Assembly (NCBI GenBank): GCA_016721425.1
Contig: JADKID010000041.1
Coordinates: forward strand, 1-64,000
Direction of reading: 5' to 3'
Length of the DNA: 64,000 nt
Source: Bryobacterales bacterium
GTDB taxonomy: Bacteria > Acidobacteriota > Terriglobia > Bryobacterales > Bryobacteraceae
The notes under the pieces are model-generated. The model was not told the origin of the DNA. It searched no databases and was given only the letters and a program-made list of their open reading frames with translations. Shown here piece after piece: positions 34,741 through 45,711 of the stretch. Position 1 is the stretch's first letter. Each line of letters opens with the position of its first letter. Made by a program: the position numbers and the translations under genes.

Positions 34741-37461
34741 CTACTCTTCCATCTCGGCGCCGCCGCGGCCGGCAATACCGGAGAAGCGGAAAACGGCGTT
34801 GAGGAACACGACGTTGAGGCCGTCCATGTAGGCACGGTAGTTGGGGTCGGCCGTGAAGGCGACGACCATTCCGCGGCCCTCGCTTTCCACAATGACGAAA
34901 GGTTTGAAGGCGAGTTGTCTGCGGTTCTCCTCCCACATGTAGCCAGAGGCAAGCAGTTCGTCCGGACCGGCAAAGACCACTGCGTTGGTGCCCTTGTCGT
35001 GTTTGATGGGTGTCCAGATCGCGCGACCGTCCACAAGAACATTCAGCGTTTCAGGCAGGCCGGCGGTTACCCAGTTTTCGGGCTCCACTTTGGCCCTGAC
35101 AATCACGCCGGCGACCGAATCGGGCAACGCCGTGTCGGATTGGATGGCCTTTTCGTAGTCTTCCAGCTTGGCGAGAATCTTCCCCGGAATGGGGCCTGCT
35201 GGAGTTGCCGGAGCCCCAGGCTTGGCGGCGTCTGCGGGTTTGGCGGCGTCCGCAGCCTTTCCGCCATCCCGAGCCAGGCTTTCCTGGCGGATGGAGAGCA
35301 GGTCGATGGCAGGATTGCTGAGGTAAGACAACGCGCCGCCGATGCCAATCAGCACGCCGCCGGCACGGACCCAGGCATTGAGGCGCTCCGCCGCCGGCCC
35401 TCCGAGTGCAGTGAGATAGCTTCCCCCCGCCGTGTCCGGAAGAATGATGACCTGAAACCGATTGAGATCCGAGGTGCCGATGGCGGAAGTGCGAACCACA
35501 GTCACCGGATAGCCGTACTGCCGTTCGAGAACGAAGCGAGCTTGGCCAGCCGAAGCGCTGGAAGCGGGGCTATCCCAGGCGAGGAGGATAGCGGGTTTGC
35601 GGATCGCGGTGACGTGATTGCTGCCGAAATTGATCCCACCCTCGACCCAACCGGAGTTAGTGGAGATCACCTCGGCCCCGCTGGATACGGCCAGACGGGC
35701 GACCTTGTCGTGGATCGTGGCGTCGTTCTGCCGGATCTGCAAGATCAGCGTGCCCGACGCGAAGTTCCGGCCGGACTGCTGGAAGGGCTTGTTGGCAGAG
35801 TGAATCTTCAGGTCGGCGCGCAGGGCGGCGGCGAGGAAACGCCCGGCAGCCTGGCTACCCCACGGGACCAGGTAGGCGACTTCGGCCTTGGACGGGGCCT
35901 GTCCCTTCGCTTTGGCGCCCGGGGCTACCAGCGGGCCTGTCACGCCCGAAGCCTCGGCGGCGGCGATGCACTCCACATTGAAGAGCAGGGGGAGAGACCA
36001 GCCTGTGACGTCGTAGATCTCGTCGCCCAGTTTCTTCTTCCGGCGCCTCTCCTGTTCCTTGAGGAAATCCGGTTCCATCGGGTTGTTCAAATCGAGCACG
36101 GCGCGCAGGAAGCGCTTGCGCGGCTGGGCAGAAGGGATGACGTACGACCCGGCCGGGTAGTCCTTGCCGCCGTTCTTGAAGGCAGAGCCTGACTGATGCA
36201 ACTCCACACCATGCTCGGCCAGAATCTGTGCGAGTTTGTCGACGGCGCTGACGTCGCCACGGCGCGGGAGGATATATTCCTTGACCGGCTCCTTCTGTCC
36301 CTCTTCAATGGCAGTGACCTGGTACCGATAGAAGCTGTCAAAGAGGCCCTCGCGGCGGGCAACTGTGGTTTCACACGTGGCGATGGAGGCGACAAAGTGC
36401 TTCTTGACGCTTTCCTGAAAGGTGTACAGCGTCTCGTCGCTGCGGCGGGCGATCAGGCCACGCACCGAGGCGTTCTCGTAAGTCATGCCCATGCCGCCGT
36501 AGAACCAGGGCCAGGAGGCGCCGTAGCCGGGATAGAACTCGTCGAAGACCTCTCTGGTGAAGTAGGGCCAGCCGAACTTGTCAAACCACTTGGCGTCGTT
36601 CTGGCCGAACCAGGCCATCTGCTCCTTCTGGTCCTTGGTGAGATGCGGATTCATGGGCAGAGAGCCGGGCGTGAAGAAGTAGGTGGAGTTGGTGCCCATC
36701 TCGTGGAGGTCCACCTGGACCAGCGGCAGCCATTCCCGCAGGTAGCGGACGCGGCCGAGCGTCTCCGGTTGGGTGAGAGCGTGCCAGTCGCGGTTCATGT
36801 CGAAGAAGTAGTGGTTGGAGCGGCCGCCGGGCCAGGGCTCAGCGCGCTCGGCGGAGAAGGCGTTGGGGTCTGGTTCCAGGCCCTCATTGGCGCGGAAGTT
36901 CTGCACGAAGCGGTCGCGGCCGTCGGGGTTCTGCAGCGGATCGATCAGCACCACCACGTTCTTGAGCACGCTGTCGATCATGGCGTCGCCGCGCGAGGCC
37001 AGCAGGTGGTAAGCCGTCATCATGGCGGCGTCGGGGGACGAGATTTCGTTGCCGTGGACTCCGTATGCCAGTCCGAGCGTCGCGGGTTGCGTGGCCATCA
37101 GGCGCTTGGCATCGGCGGCGGGGGTCTTGCGCGGATCGGCCAGGCGCTTCTGGTTGGCCTTGATCTCGTCGAGCCTCTTGATATTGGCTTCGCTGGAGAC
37201 TGCCACATAGATCAGGCGGCGGCCTTCCCAGGATTTGGCGTACTCAAAGAGGCGGACGCGGGTGGGTGAGGCAGCGGCAAGGGCCTCGAAATAACGCACG
37301 ATATCGGCGTGCGGTGCGATGCGGACTCCGGCTTCGTGGCCGAGGACCTTTTCGACGGTTGGGACGGCGGGGTCGTATTTTGCGCCCGGCCAAAACTCGA
37401 ATTTCTGAGCAGCCGCGCTAAGCGCGAAGAGAACGAAGGAGGCGAGGAATTTCCGCATCAC
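34741..37461 (-). CDS. Secreted M14-family zinc carboxypeptidase
   Basis: A 906-residue secreted peptidase with a signal peptide (MMRKFLASFVLFALSAAAQ). The M14 domain covers about residues 35-370 with zinc ligands His136 and Glu139 (GVHGNE), Arg and Asn of the substrate site (QNPDGRDRF) and the third ligand in VDLHEMGTNSTYFF. The C-terminal half carries a GATase1-like or beta-sheet region (VIILPDTAGGSYLTALGG) and an Ala/Asp-rich linker (AADAAKPADAAKPG). Likely digests external peptides; the large C-terminal part is typical of acidobacterial and Bacteroidetes homologs. Confidence 0.85.
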   Translation of the reverse strand: MMRKFLASFVLFALSAAAQKFEFWPGAKYDPAVPTVEKVLGHEAGVRIAPHADIVRYFEALAAASPTRVRLFEYAKSWEGRRLIYVAVSSEANIKRLDEIKANQKRLADPRKTPAADAKRLMATQPATLGLAYGVHGNEISSPDAAMMTAYHLLASRGDAMIDSVLKNVVVLIDPLQNPDGRDRFVQNFRANEGLEPDPNAFSAERAEPWPGGRSNHYFFDMNRDWHALTQPETLGRVRYLREWLPLVQVDLHEMGTNSTYFFTPGSLPMNPHLTKDQKEQMAWFGQNDAKWFDKFGWPYFTREVFDEFYPGYGASWPWFYGGMGMTYENASVRGLIARRSDETLYTFQESVKKHFVASIATCETTVARREGLFDSFYRYQVTAIEEGQKEPVKEYILPRRGDVSAVDKLAQILAEHGVELHQSGSAFKNGGKDYPAGSYVIPSAQPRKRFLRAVLDLNNPMEPDFLKEQERRRKKKLGDEIYDVTGWSLPLLFNVECIAAAEASGVTGPLVAPGAKAKGQAPSKAEVAYLVPWGSQAAGRFLAAALRADLKIHSANKPFQQSGRNFASGTLILQIRQNDATIHDKVARLAVSSGAEVISTNSGWVEGGINFGSNHVTAIRKPAILLAWDSPASSASAGQARFVLERQYGYPVTVVRTSAIGTSDLNRFQVIILPDTAGGSYLTALGGPAAERLNAWVRAGGVLIGIGGALSYLSNPAIDLLSIRQESLARDGGKAADAAKPADAAKPGAPATPAGPIPGKILAKLEDYEKAIQSDTALPDSVAGVIVRAKVEPENWVTAGLPETLNVLVDGRAIWTPIKHDKGTNAVVFAGPDELLASGYMWEENRRQLAFKPFVIVESEGRGMVVAFTADPNYRAYMDGLNVVFLNAVFRFSGIAGRGGAEMEE

Positions 37462-37499
37462 TTTTTAGAATAGCTGCGAGGACGTTTGCCCGCTGAATG

Positions 37500-37534
37500 A
37501 AAAAGCCCCGCGGAACCGATGGGCGCCGCGGGGC
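37500..37534 (-). terminator. Intrinsic terminator of the TonB receptor gene
   Basis: On the minus strand, a perfect 9-base stem (GCCCCGCGG at 37534-37526, pairing with CCGCGGGGC at 37513-37505), 12-base loop and TTTTT (37504-37500). It lies about 25 bases after the receptor stop at 37558. Confidence 0.85.
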
Positions 37535-37557
37535 CGGAGGGATGGGGCCGTAGCGGC

Positions 37558-40500
37558 CTAGAAACTGAAGCGCAGGGAGAGCTGAACCTGGCGCTGGGCG
37601 CCGAGGCCCACCGCGCTTTCCACAGTCTGGAGGACGGAGCCGAATGAACCGCCCGTCGTGGCGTTGTATGCCTGGCCGGGCTGCAACTGGTTGACGCCGG
37701 TGCCGAGCACGTTGTTGAGCCGGACCACCGGATTGAGGAAGTTCGCCTTGTTGAACAGGTTGTAGGCCTCCAAGCGGAACTCGGAGTGCACCCGCTCTGT
37801 GATGGCGAACCGCTTGTGCAGGGTTAGGTCAAACTGGCTGAGGCCGGGGCCGTGCAGCGCGCCGCGGCCGAGGTTGCCGAAGGTGCCCGGGGCAGGCGTG
37901 GCGAACGCGGCGGGGTTTAGGATGAAGCGCTTATCGGTGGCGCCTTGCAGGAAGGGATTGACGCCGGCGACCACATCCGGGAAGCGGACGTCGCGCGAGC
38001 TGCCGCCGCCGGGCACATTGATGACCGGGACGGTGACCGGAGCGCCGGCCACGACGATCGGGGTATTGACGATGTTGTTGTTCCGCGTGTCGCGGTAGAC
38101 AATGTCCGGCCGAGTGATGCGGATATCGAGCGGAAGACCGGTGCGGGTGTTGATCACGCCGCCGATCTGCCAGCCGCCCACAAAGGAGTCCGTGGCGCGG
38201 CCCATGCCGGATCCAAACTGCCGGCCCTTGCCGAAGGGCAGTTCGTACATGGCGGAGATGTTGGCGCTGTGGCGGACGTCAAAGGAATTGTTACCGCGGT
38301 CCGCCGCAAAGTTGTAAGGATTGGTGGCGGTGTTGGCCTCGTTGGAGCCGCCACTGTTGCCGATGGAGTGGCCGTAGGTCCACTGCGCGCCCAGGGTGAG
38401 GCCCTTGGCGAAGCGGCGGTTCAGCGTGGTTTGGAGCGAATCGTAGTGGTCCGTGCCGCCGGTGGTCTTGTAGTCGATCTCGCCAAAGCGGGGACCGAAC
38501 TCGCGCACGACGCTGCCGGCGCCCGTTGTGGCGTTCATGGTCACTCCGATTACCTTGTTGGTGGTGCTGCGGAGGAAGAGGTTGCGGCCCTGGCTGCCGA
38601 CATAGGCGACCTGCAGGACCGCGCCGAAGGGCAGAGTCTGCTGCACCGATGCCGTGTAGGAGAGGATCTTCTCGGGGACACGATAGCCGCCTGTCGCGTA
38701 GGCGCGGACGCCGATGCCGGTGGCCGTGTTGATGTTGAAGTTCTTGATGATGGGCAGTGGGTCAATTGGATACCTGCCGCTCAGCGAAGTGCTCACTCGG
38801 TCGCTCTCGATGGGCTGAATCAGATCCTCCCCCTGACCGGGGCCAAAATAGAAGCCGGAGCCGACGCGGATGACCGTCTTGCCGTGAAGCGACGCGGGCG
38901 ACCAACTGAGGCCGAGGCGCGGGCCGAAATTCAGTTTCGAGCTCAAATAGGCCTCCCGGCTGGTGGGCGAATCCAGAGTGCCGGTGATCGTGTTGTAGAG
39001 AACCTGTAGATTCCGGTCCTCTTTCATCGGCGAGTAGTACTCGTAGCGGAGGCCGTAGCTGAGCGTCAGGGTGGGGAGAATGCGGTATTCGTCCTGGGCA
39101 TAGAAGCTCATCATGTCGGTCATCGCCAGCCGATTGCCGGTGGCGCCGTTGTTGAACGGGCTGGGCGCGCTGAGATCGCCGTTGATGCTAATGGTGGGGG
39201 TGTTGGCGAGGAATGAGTTCAGGTTGCTGAAAGCGTAGGTGACCCCGCCGAGGCGGTCCGTGTACATGCGAACCTGGCGATACTCGCCGCCGAACTTGAA
39301 GCTATGGCTGCCCTTCACCCAGTTCAGGCTGTCGATGTAGCTGAGCGAGTAATTAGTGTACGGTTGACCGCGGCCGTTGGTGGAACTGTTAGCTCGCACC
39401 TGGCCGGAAGGAATGGAGACGCCGGCGTTGGCGCCCTGGCCGCCGATGCCGACGAGGACCGTCGCTCCGGTGATGTTGAGCGTGACCCCGGTGAGGTCCA
39501 CTCCTGCTACCGTCGGAGCGACTCCGTTGGTGCGGGTCTTGGGGCCGTTGTAGCCGAATTTAGCCTCGTTGATGAGGTTGGGAGAGATAATCCTCTGCCA
39601 GCTCAACATTCCATTCTGGTAGACAGCCTTCTGCTCAAACGCGCTGCCGGAGACGTCGAAGGGCGCGCTGGAGCTGCCATCGTCGCGGAACCAGCGCAGG
39701 CTGAAGGAGTTCTTATCGCTCTGGCGGTAGTCGAGGCGGAGGCTTCCGGAATTCTCGTTTACCACTGCCCGGCCGTCAATCTGGGCGACGTCGAAATCGG
39801 GATTCGTAGTGGCGCCGCGATTGCCGGCCGGGTAGGCTCCGAAGAGCGGCTTGATGGCGGAATCGACGCAGCGGGCGCTACTGCCGGCCACGCACACAGG
39901 CAGGGCACGAACGGCGGCGCTAGGCACCTGGCCAACCAGGGGGAACCCGGCGCGCTGGCGGAGGCCCTCATAGTGGCCAAAGTAGAACAGCCGGTCCTTC
40001 ACGATGGCGCCGCCAAGAGATCCGCCAAATTGGTTCAGGCGGAGAGGGGACTTGTTCAGGCCGTCAAAGTAGTTGCGGGCGTCGAGTGCGTCGTTGCGAA
40101 TATACTCGAACAGGCCGCCGTGCACCTGGTTTCCGCCGGATTTGGTCAGGATGCTGATCTGGCCACCCGTGCCTGTACCGAATTCGGCCGGGTAGTTGCT
40201 GGACTCGACCCGAAACTCCTGGACCGTCTCCAGGCTGGCCTGGAGGCGGAATGCAGACGATGTCTGGCCATTGAGATTGCCCGGTGAGGCGTCCACAATG
40301 GCGGACCCCTCAATGCCGTCAAACCGCACGGCATTCTGCTGGTTGGCTCGACCGCTGAAGCGGATGTTGTCGTAAGTCCCGCCACCTGTGGTTTGTGCGC
40401 CGGGAACCAGGAGGTAGAGTTGTGAGAGTTGGCGACCGTTGAGGGGCATGTTGGCGACCTCGCGTTCGTTTACATTGCCGCCTACGCGGGCCGAACTGGT

Positions 40501-40866
40501 GTCGACCACGACAAGCTCGCCCCCATCCACATTCACGGATTGCTGAAGCTGCGCTGGAGCCAGCGTGATGGCGATGGTCCGCTCCTGGCCGACGGTCAGG
40601 GGGATGTTCTTGTATTCGGTAGCGGCCATTCCGGCGGCAACACCAGAGATTGTGTAGGTGGAGGCTGCGAGGTTAGTGGCCGCAAAAGCCCCCTGCTCGC
40701 TGGTCCGAACCTCGCGGACCGAGCCGGTCTTTTCGTTTAGAATCTTAATGATGGCCCCGGGCACAACGCCGCCAGTGGCATCCGTAACGGTGCCCGTAAA
40801 GCGGCCGCTGTCTCCCTGGGCAAAGAGCAGGCTGGCGGTCATGGCCAGCAGTAGAAGGGATCTCAT
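37558..40866 (-). CDS. TonB-dependent receptor, Oar-like, with carboxypeptidase-regulatory domain
   Basis: An 1102-residue outer-membrane receptor. Signal peptide from ATG 40866 (MRSLLLLAMTASLLFAQ); residues 20-105 a carboxypeptidase-regulatory-like fold (GRFTGTVTDATGGVVPGAII); plug about 120-240 (RFSGRANQQNAVRFDGIEG, STSAFRLQASLETVQEF-like region); then a long barrel ending LSLRFSF with terminal Phe. This architecture is highly expanded in Acidobacteria. Substrate unknown, perhaps oligosaccharides. Start chosen at the signal peptide; the upstream reading to 40968 is not signal-like. Divergent from the ribosomal-protein cluster and shares its upstream region. Confidence 0.9.
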   Translation of the reverse strand: MRSLLLLAMTASLLFAQGDSGRFTGTVTDATGGVVPGAIIKILNEKTGSVREVRTSEQGAFAATNLAASTYTISGVAAGMAATEYKNIPLTVGQERTIAITLAPAQLQQSVNVDGGELVVVDTSSARVGGNVNEREVANMPLNGRQLSQLYLLVPGAQTTGGGTYDNIRFSGRANQQNAVRFDGIEGSAIVDASPGNLNGQTSSAFRLQASLETVQEFRVESSNYPAEFGTGTGGQISILTKSGGNQVHGGLFEYIRNDALDARNYFDGLNKSPLRLNQFGGSLGGAIVKDRLFYFGHYEGLRQRAGFPLVGQVPSAAVRALPVCVAGSSARCVDSAIKPLFGAYPAGNRGATTNPDFDVAQIDGRAVVNENSGSLRLDYRQSDKNSFSLRWFRDDGSSSAPFDVSGSAFEQKAVYQNGMLSWQRIISPNLINEAKFGYNGPKTRTNGVAPTVAGVDLTGVTLNITGATVLVGIGGQGANAGVSIPSGQVRANSSTNGRGQPYTNYSLSYIDSLNWVKGSHSFKFGGEYRQVRMYTDRLGGVTYAFSNLNSFLANTPTISINGDLSAPSPFNNGATGNRLAMTDMMSFYAQDEYRILPTLTLSYGLRYEYYSPMKEDRNLQVLYNTITGTLDSPTSREAYLSSKLNFGPRLGLSWSPASLHGKTVIRVGSGFYFGPGQGEDLIQPIESDRVSTSLSGRYPIDPLPIIKNFNINTATGIGVRAYATGGYRVPEKILSYTASVQQTLPFGAVLQVAYVGSQGRNLFLRSTTNKVIGVTMNATTGAGSVVREFGPRFGEIDYKTTGGTDHYDSLQTTLNRRFAKGLTLGAQWTYGHSIGNSGGSNEANTATNPYNFAADRGNNSFDVRHSANISAMYELPFGKGRQFGSGMGRATDSFVGGWQIGGVINTRTGLPLDIRITRPDIVYRDTRNNNIVNTPIVVAGAPVTVPVINVPGGGSSRDVRFPDVVAGVNPFLQGATDKRFILNPAAFATPAPGTFGNLGRGALHGPGLSQFDLTLHKRFAITERVHSEFRLEAYNLFNKANFLNPVVRLNNVLGTGVNQLQPGQAYNATTGGSFGSVLQTVESAVGLGAQRQVQLSLRFSF

Positions 40867-40982
40867 AGTTACAATTTCCCAACCCTCCGTTACAGAGCTG
40901 TCTCGCCTGTGTGAATATTGAGCTACGGCGACATGAAGGATTCCCGACGGCGCCCGCAAGGTGCCCATTTTGAAGATATTGC

Positions 40983-40995
40983 GTCAACTGTTGAC
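40983..40995. promoter_or_regulatory. Inverted repeat GTCAAC-T-GTTGAC over the -35 box
   Basis: A perfect 6-base inverted repeat with a one-base centre overlaps the -35 hexamer of the promoter candidate in front of rpsL and lies between the divergent TonB receptor and ribosomal operon. It could be an operator for either side. Confidence 0.35.
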
Positions 40996-41020
40996 AGCAT
41001 TTCATGAGGTTGTGTATCCT
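40991..41020 (+). promoter_or_regulatory. Candidate sigma70 promoter for the str operon
   Basis: TTGACA (perfect -35, 40991-40996), an 18-base spacer, and TATCCT (41015-41020, four of six). This would give a leader of about 350 bases before rpsL, long enough for regulation in the message. Confidence 0.5.
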
Positions 41021-41204
41021 GGAGGGGTTCGAGGAGTTGGCTCTTCTCCCTTGGCTACCCTTCTTGTGTCCGGCTAGTCTGGATAAAAACGGCAGGAAGT
41101 TGTCCGGGGGGCCGCCCCGAGGTTCTTTCAGACAAAGCGCTGAAACGAGCATGGGCGTGTCCAAAGTGACCCTCTCTCATGGCGGGCTCTGCAGGCCGGC
41201 ATCG

Positions 41205-41252
41205 GTCTGGTAGGCTGGCAACAGTCTGGCAGGCTGGTAGTGGTTTGGTAAG
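41205..41252 (+). repeat. Imperfect tandem 19-base repeat in the rpsL leader
   Basis: Two 19-base units, GTCTGGTAGGCTGGCAACA (41205-41223) and GTCTGGCAGGCTGGTAGTG (41224-41242), and a partial third (41243-41252). Purpose unknown; in the predicted leader the G/U-rich repeats could form alternative pairings. The rest of 40867-41379 holds no gene that I can support. Confidence 0.5.
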
Positions 41253-41379
41253 ACGCCCCGCTCAACGGTTGATCTCGAGGTCTTTACCGGTTTCACCTCA
41301 AGCCGTGAATTTTTCGCGGCCTGTTGTCATGTATGCCGGTGGAACCAGCGCTCTGAAAGCTGCTCAGCGAGGATAGTTC

Positions 41380-41784
41380 GTGCCCACTTTCAATCAGCTC
41401 GTCCGTAAGGGACGCACGCCCACCCGTTATAAGACGGCCAGCCCCGCCCTCCAGGCCTGCCCCCAGCGCCGTGGCGTCTGCACTCGCGTGTATACCACCA
41501 CACCGAAAAAGCCGAACTCGGCTCTTCGCAAGGTGGCCCGCGTTCGCTTGACGAATGGCATCGAGGTGACCACCTACATCCCGGGTGTGGGTCATAACCT
41601 CCAGGAGCACTCGATTGTGCTGATCCGTGGCGGCCGCGTGAAGGATCTTCCCGGTGTTCGCTACCACATTGTGCGCGGCACGCTCGACACCGCGGGTGTC
41701 TCCGGCCGTATGCAGAGCCGTTCGAAGTATGGCGCCAAGCGGCCGAAGGCCGGCCAGGCAGCCGCGGCCAAGAAGAAGAAGTAA
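41380..41784 (+). CDS. rpsL: Ribosomal protein S12
   Basis: A 134-residue decoding-centre protein, GTG start at 41380. Streptomycin-determining lysines are wild-type (TPKKPNS and GRVKDLPG), so no rpsL resistance mutation is visible. A short Ala/Lys tail (AAAKKKK) extends the C-terminus. First gene of the str operon. Confidence 0.97.
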   Translation: MPTFNQLVRKGRTPTRYKTASPALQACPQRRGVCTRVYTTTPKKPNSALRKVARVRLTNGIEVTTYIPGVGHNLQEHSIVLIRGGRVKDLPGVRYHIVRGTLDTAGVSGRMQSRSKYGAKRPKAGQAAAAKKKK

Positions 41785-41802
41785 GGATTCGAAGAGGAAC
41801 GT

Positions 41803-42273
41803 ATGCCCCGCAGAAGACGCGCCGAAATCCGCGAAATCCAGCCTGACGGCGTTTACAACTCGACGCTGGCCGAGAAGTTCATTAACTCCATGATGTGGGA
41901 CGGCAAGAAGACCACTTCGCAGAAGATCTTCTACTCCGCCATGGACACGATGAAAGAGCGCACGAGTGACGACCCTCTCAAGCTCTTCAAGAAGGCGATT
42001 GAGAACTGCAAGCCGCTTCTGGAAGTCAAAACCCGCCGCGTTGGCGGTGCCAACTACCAGGTCCCGATCGAAGTCCCGAATAACCGGCGTACGTCGCTGG
42101 CGATCCGCTGGATCCTGATTGGCGCGCGATCGAGGCCCGACAAGAATATGGCCGACAAGCTGGCCAACGAATTGATGGACGCCGCAAACCTGCGCGGTGG
42201 GGCCGTCAAGAAGAAGGACGATGTTCACCGTATGGCCGAGGCTAACAAGGCCTTTGCTCATTACCGTTGGTAA
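41803..42273 (+). CDS. rpsG: Ribosomal protein S7
   Basis: A 156-residue 30S assembly protein that binds the 3' domain of 16S rRNA; length is the bacterial standard. Conserved RRRAEIREI start, KTRRVGGANYQVP and RSRPDKNMADKLANEL are present. 18 bases after rpsL. Confidence 0.97.
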   Translation: MPRRRRAEIREIQPDGVYNSTLAEKFINSMMWDGKKTTSQKIFYSAMDTMKERTSDDPLKLFKKAIENCKPLLEVKTRRVGGANYQVPIEVPNNRRTSLAIRWILIGARSRPDKNMADKLANELMDAANLRGGAVKKKDDVHRMAEANKAFAHYRW

Positions 42274-42336
42274 CCTGTTCGGAATCTTTTAGTTAGGAGA
42301 TATCTAAGCTCTGCCGCCGCAGTCAGCGACGACCTT

Positions 42337-44433
42337 ATGCCACGCACTATTGCACTCGAGAAGATGAGAAATATCGGCATCATGGCCCACATCGATGCCG
42401 GTAAGACCACCGCGACCGAGCGCATCCTCTATTACACCGGCCGTACGTACAGGATCGGCGAAGTTCATGAGGGCGCAGCCACCATGGACTGGATGGTGCA
42501 AGAGCAGGAGCGTGGTATAACGATCACGTCGGCTGCCACGACTTGTTCCTGGGATGATCATCAGATCAATATCATTGATACCCCGGGGCACGTTGATTTC
42601 ACGGCAGAGGTAGAGCGCTCTCTTCGTGTGTTGGACGGTGCGGTGGCGGTGTTCGACGCCGTGGCCGGTGTCCAGCCACAGTCCGAGACGGTTTGGCGGC
42701 AGGCTGATAAATACTCAGTGCCGCGCCTGTGCTTCATCAACAAGATGGACCGCGTGGGCGCTGACTTCTATCATGCCATTCAGACCATCGTGGAGCGGTT
42801 GCAGGCGCGTCCGGTGCCGATCCAGATCCCGATCGGCGCTGAAGATCAGTTCAAGGGCGTTGTTGACCTGGTTACGATGAAGGCCCGCATCTGGCGCGAT
42901 GAGACGCTGGGCGCGGACTTCGACGATATCGACATTCCTGCAGACTTGGTGGAACTCGCCCAGGAATATCGGGACAAAATGGTGGAAGCGGCCGCCGAGG
43001 CCGACGACGTATTGATGGACAAGTACCTCAATGGTGAGGCGCTAACCCAGGCCGAGATCATGAAGGGGCTCCGCAAAGCAACCCTGGCGCAGTCCATCTT
43101 CCCTGTGGTATGCGGTACGGCGTTTAAGAACAAGGGTGTGCAAAACCTGCTGGATGCGGTTGTCAGCCTGTTGCCCTCGCCGCTGGATATCCCTCCGGTA
43201 CGCGGCAACGATGTCGACGACAAGGACATCCCGATGGAGCGGAAGGCCGCTGATGACGAGCCTTTCTCGGCCCTGGTGTTCAAGATCATGACCGACTCCT
43301 TCGTCGGCCAGCTCGCCTTCATCCGGGTCTACTCCGGCAAGCTGAACACGGGCGATACAATTCTCAACGTCACCAAAGGGCGCAAAGAGCGCATTGGCCG
43401 ACTCGTGAAGATGCATGCCAACAAGCGTGAGGAGATCACCGAGATTCTGGCCGGCGACATCGCCGCGTGTGTCGGACTCAAGGGCGTGGTGACGGGCGAT
43501 ACGATCTGCAGCGAAGACAAACCGATTTCGCTCGAGAATATCACCTTCCCGGCTCCGGTCATCCAACTCGCTATCGAGCCCAAGACCAAGGCCGATCAGG
43601 AAAAGCTGGGCATGGCAATTGCCAAGCTGGTGCAGGAAGATCCGACGCTGAAGGTGAACACGGATCAGGACACCGGGCAGACTATCATCGCCGGCATGGG
43701 CGAACTCCACCTGGAGATTGTTGTTGACCGGTTGCAGCGCGAGTTTGGTGTCGGCGCAAACGTCGGCAAGCCGCAGGTGGCATACCGCGAGACGATTTCG
43801 AAGTCCTCTCAGGGCGAAGGCCGATTTGTTCGTCAGACCGGTGGCCGCGGCCAATACGGCCACGTCAAGATCCGGCTGGAGCCGACTCCGGAAAAGGCCT
43901 ACGAGTTTGTCAATGGTACGGTTGGCGGCACGGTTCCAAAGGAATTCATCGGGCCGGCTGAGAAGGGTATCGTCGAGGCGCTTGAGGGCGGCATTCTGGC
44001 CGGCTTCCCGATGTCGAACGTGAAGGTAACCATTTACGATGGCAGCTACCACGATGTCGATTCTTCGGAAATGGCGTTCAAGATCGCCGGATCGATGGCG
44101 TTGAAAGATGCCGCTAAGAAAGCCAGGCCGGTTCTGCTGGAGCCGGTGATGAGCGTGGAAGTTGTCGTTCCCGACGAGTACATGGGGCCTGTGAACGGCG
44201 ATCTAATCAGCCGCCGTGGCCGTCTCGAAGGGATGGAATTGAAGGGTGCCACTCAGATCATCCGGGCGATGGTGCCTCTGTCGGAGATGTTTGGCTACGC
44301 GACGGAGATCCGATCCCGGACGCAGGGCCGCGGTAGTTTCAGCATGCATTTCGGCCGGTACGAAGAGGCGCCTGCATCAGTCACCGAAGAGGTGGTCAAG
44401 CGAATGCAGGGCGGGCAGACGGACAGCAAGTAA
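42337..44433 (+). CDS. fusA: Elongation factor G
   Basis: A 698-residue translocation GTPase with G1 AHIDAGKTT, switch RGITITSA, G3 DTPGHVD and G4 NKMD, and domains II-V intact (end KRMQGGQTDSK). The nearest ribosome site (AGGAGA at 42295-42300) is about 36 bases before the ATG and no closer in-frame start exists, so initiation here is unusual. Confidence 0.97.
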   Translation: MPRTIALEKMRNIGIMAHIDAGKTTATERILYYTGRTYRIGEVHEGAATMDWMVQEQERGITITSAATTCSWDDHQINIIDTPGHVDFTAEVERSLRVLDGAVAVFDAVAGVQPQSETVWRQADKYSVPRLCFINKMDRVGADFYHAIQTIVERLQARPVPIQIPIGAEDQFKGVVDLVTMKARIWRDETLGADFDDIDIPADLVELAQEYRDKMVEAAAEADDVLMDKYLNGEALTQAEIMKGLRKATLAQSIFPVVCGTAFKNKGVQNLLDAVVSLLPSPLDIPPVRGNDVDDKDIPMERKAADDEPFSALVFKIMTDSFVGQLAFIRVYSGKLNTGDTILNVTKGRKERIGRLVKMHANKREEITEILAGDIAACVGLKGVVTGDTICSEDKPISLENITFPAPVIQLAIEPKTKADQEKLGMAIAKLVQEDPTLKVNTDQDTGQTIIAGMGELHLEIVVDRLQREFGVGANVGKPQVAYRETISKSSQGEGRFVRQTGGRGQYGHVKIRLEPTPEKAYEFVNGTVGGTVPKEFIGPAEKGIVEALEGGILAGFPMSNVKVTIYDGSYHDVDSSEMAFKIAGSMALKDAAKKARPVLLEPVMSVEVVVPDEYMGPVNGDLISRRGRLEGMELKGATQIIRAMVPLSEMFGYATEIRSRTQGRGSFSMHFGRYEEAPASVTEEVVKRMQGGQTDSK

Positions 44434-44473
44434 GGTTTCCAGCTAGATAGAGTGCGCAGGAGAGACACACGTC

Positions 44474-45659
<1,186 letters not shown>

Positions 45660-45711
45660 GCAATCTCCGATAACCGGACGGCCTCCGGGCCGTCCGGCAG
45701 GAAAACAAGCA

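Noticed and set aside
36196..37269. 357-codon plus-strand frame
   Set aside because: Antisense to the M14 peptidase catalytic domain; no recognisable motif.
37945..39009. 354-codon plus-strand frame
   Set aside because: Antisense to the TonB receptor barrel; Asp/Val/Gly-rich mirror composition.
40867..40968. Longer N-terminus for the TonB receptor
   Set aside because: The extra 34 residues are not signal-like and precede an ordinary signal peptide starting at 40866.
41205..41252. CRISPR-like repeat
   Set aside because: Units are adjacent without spacers, only two and a half copies, and imperfect; no cas gene in the window.
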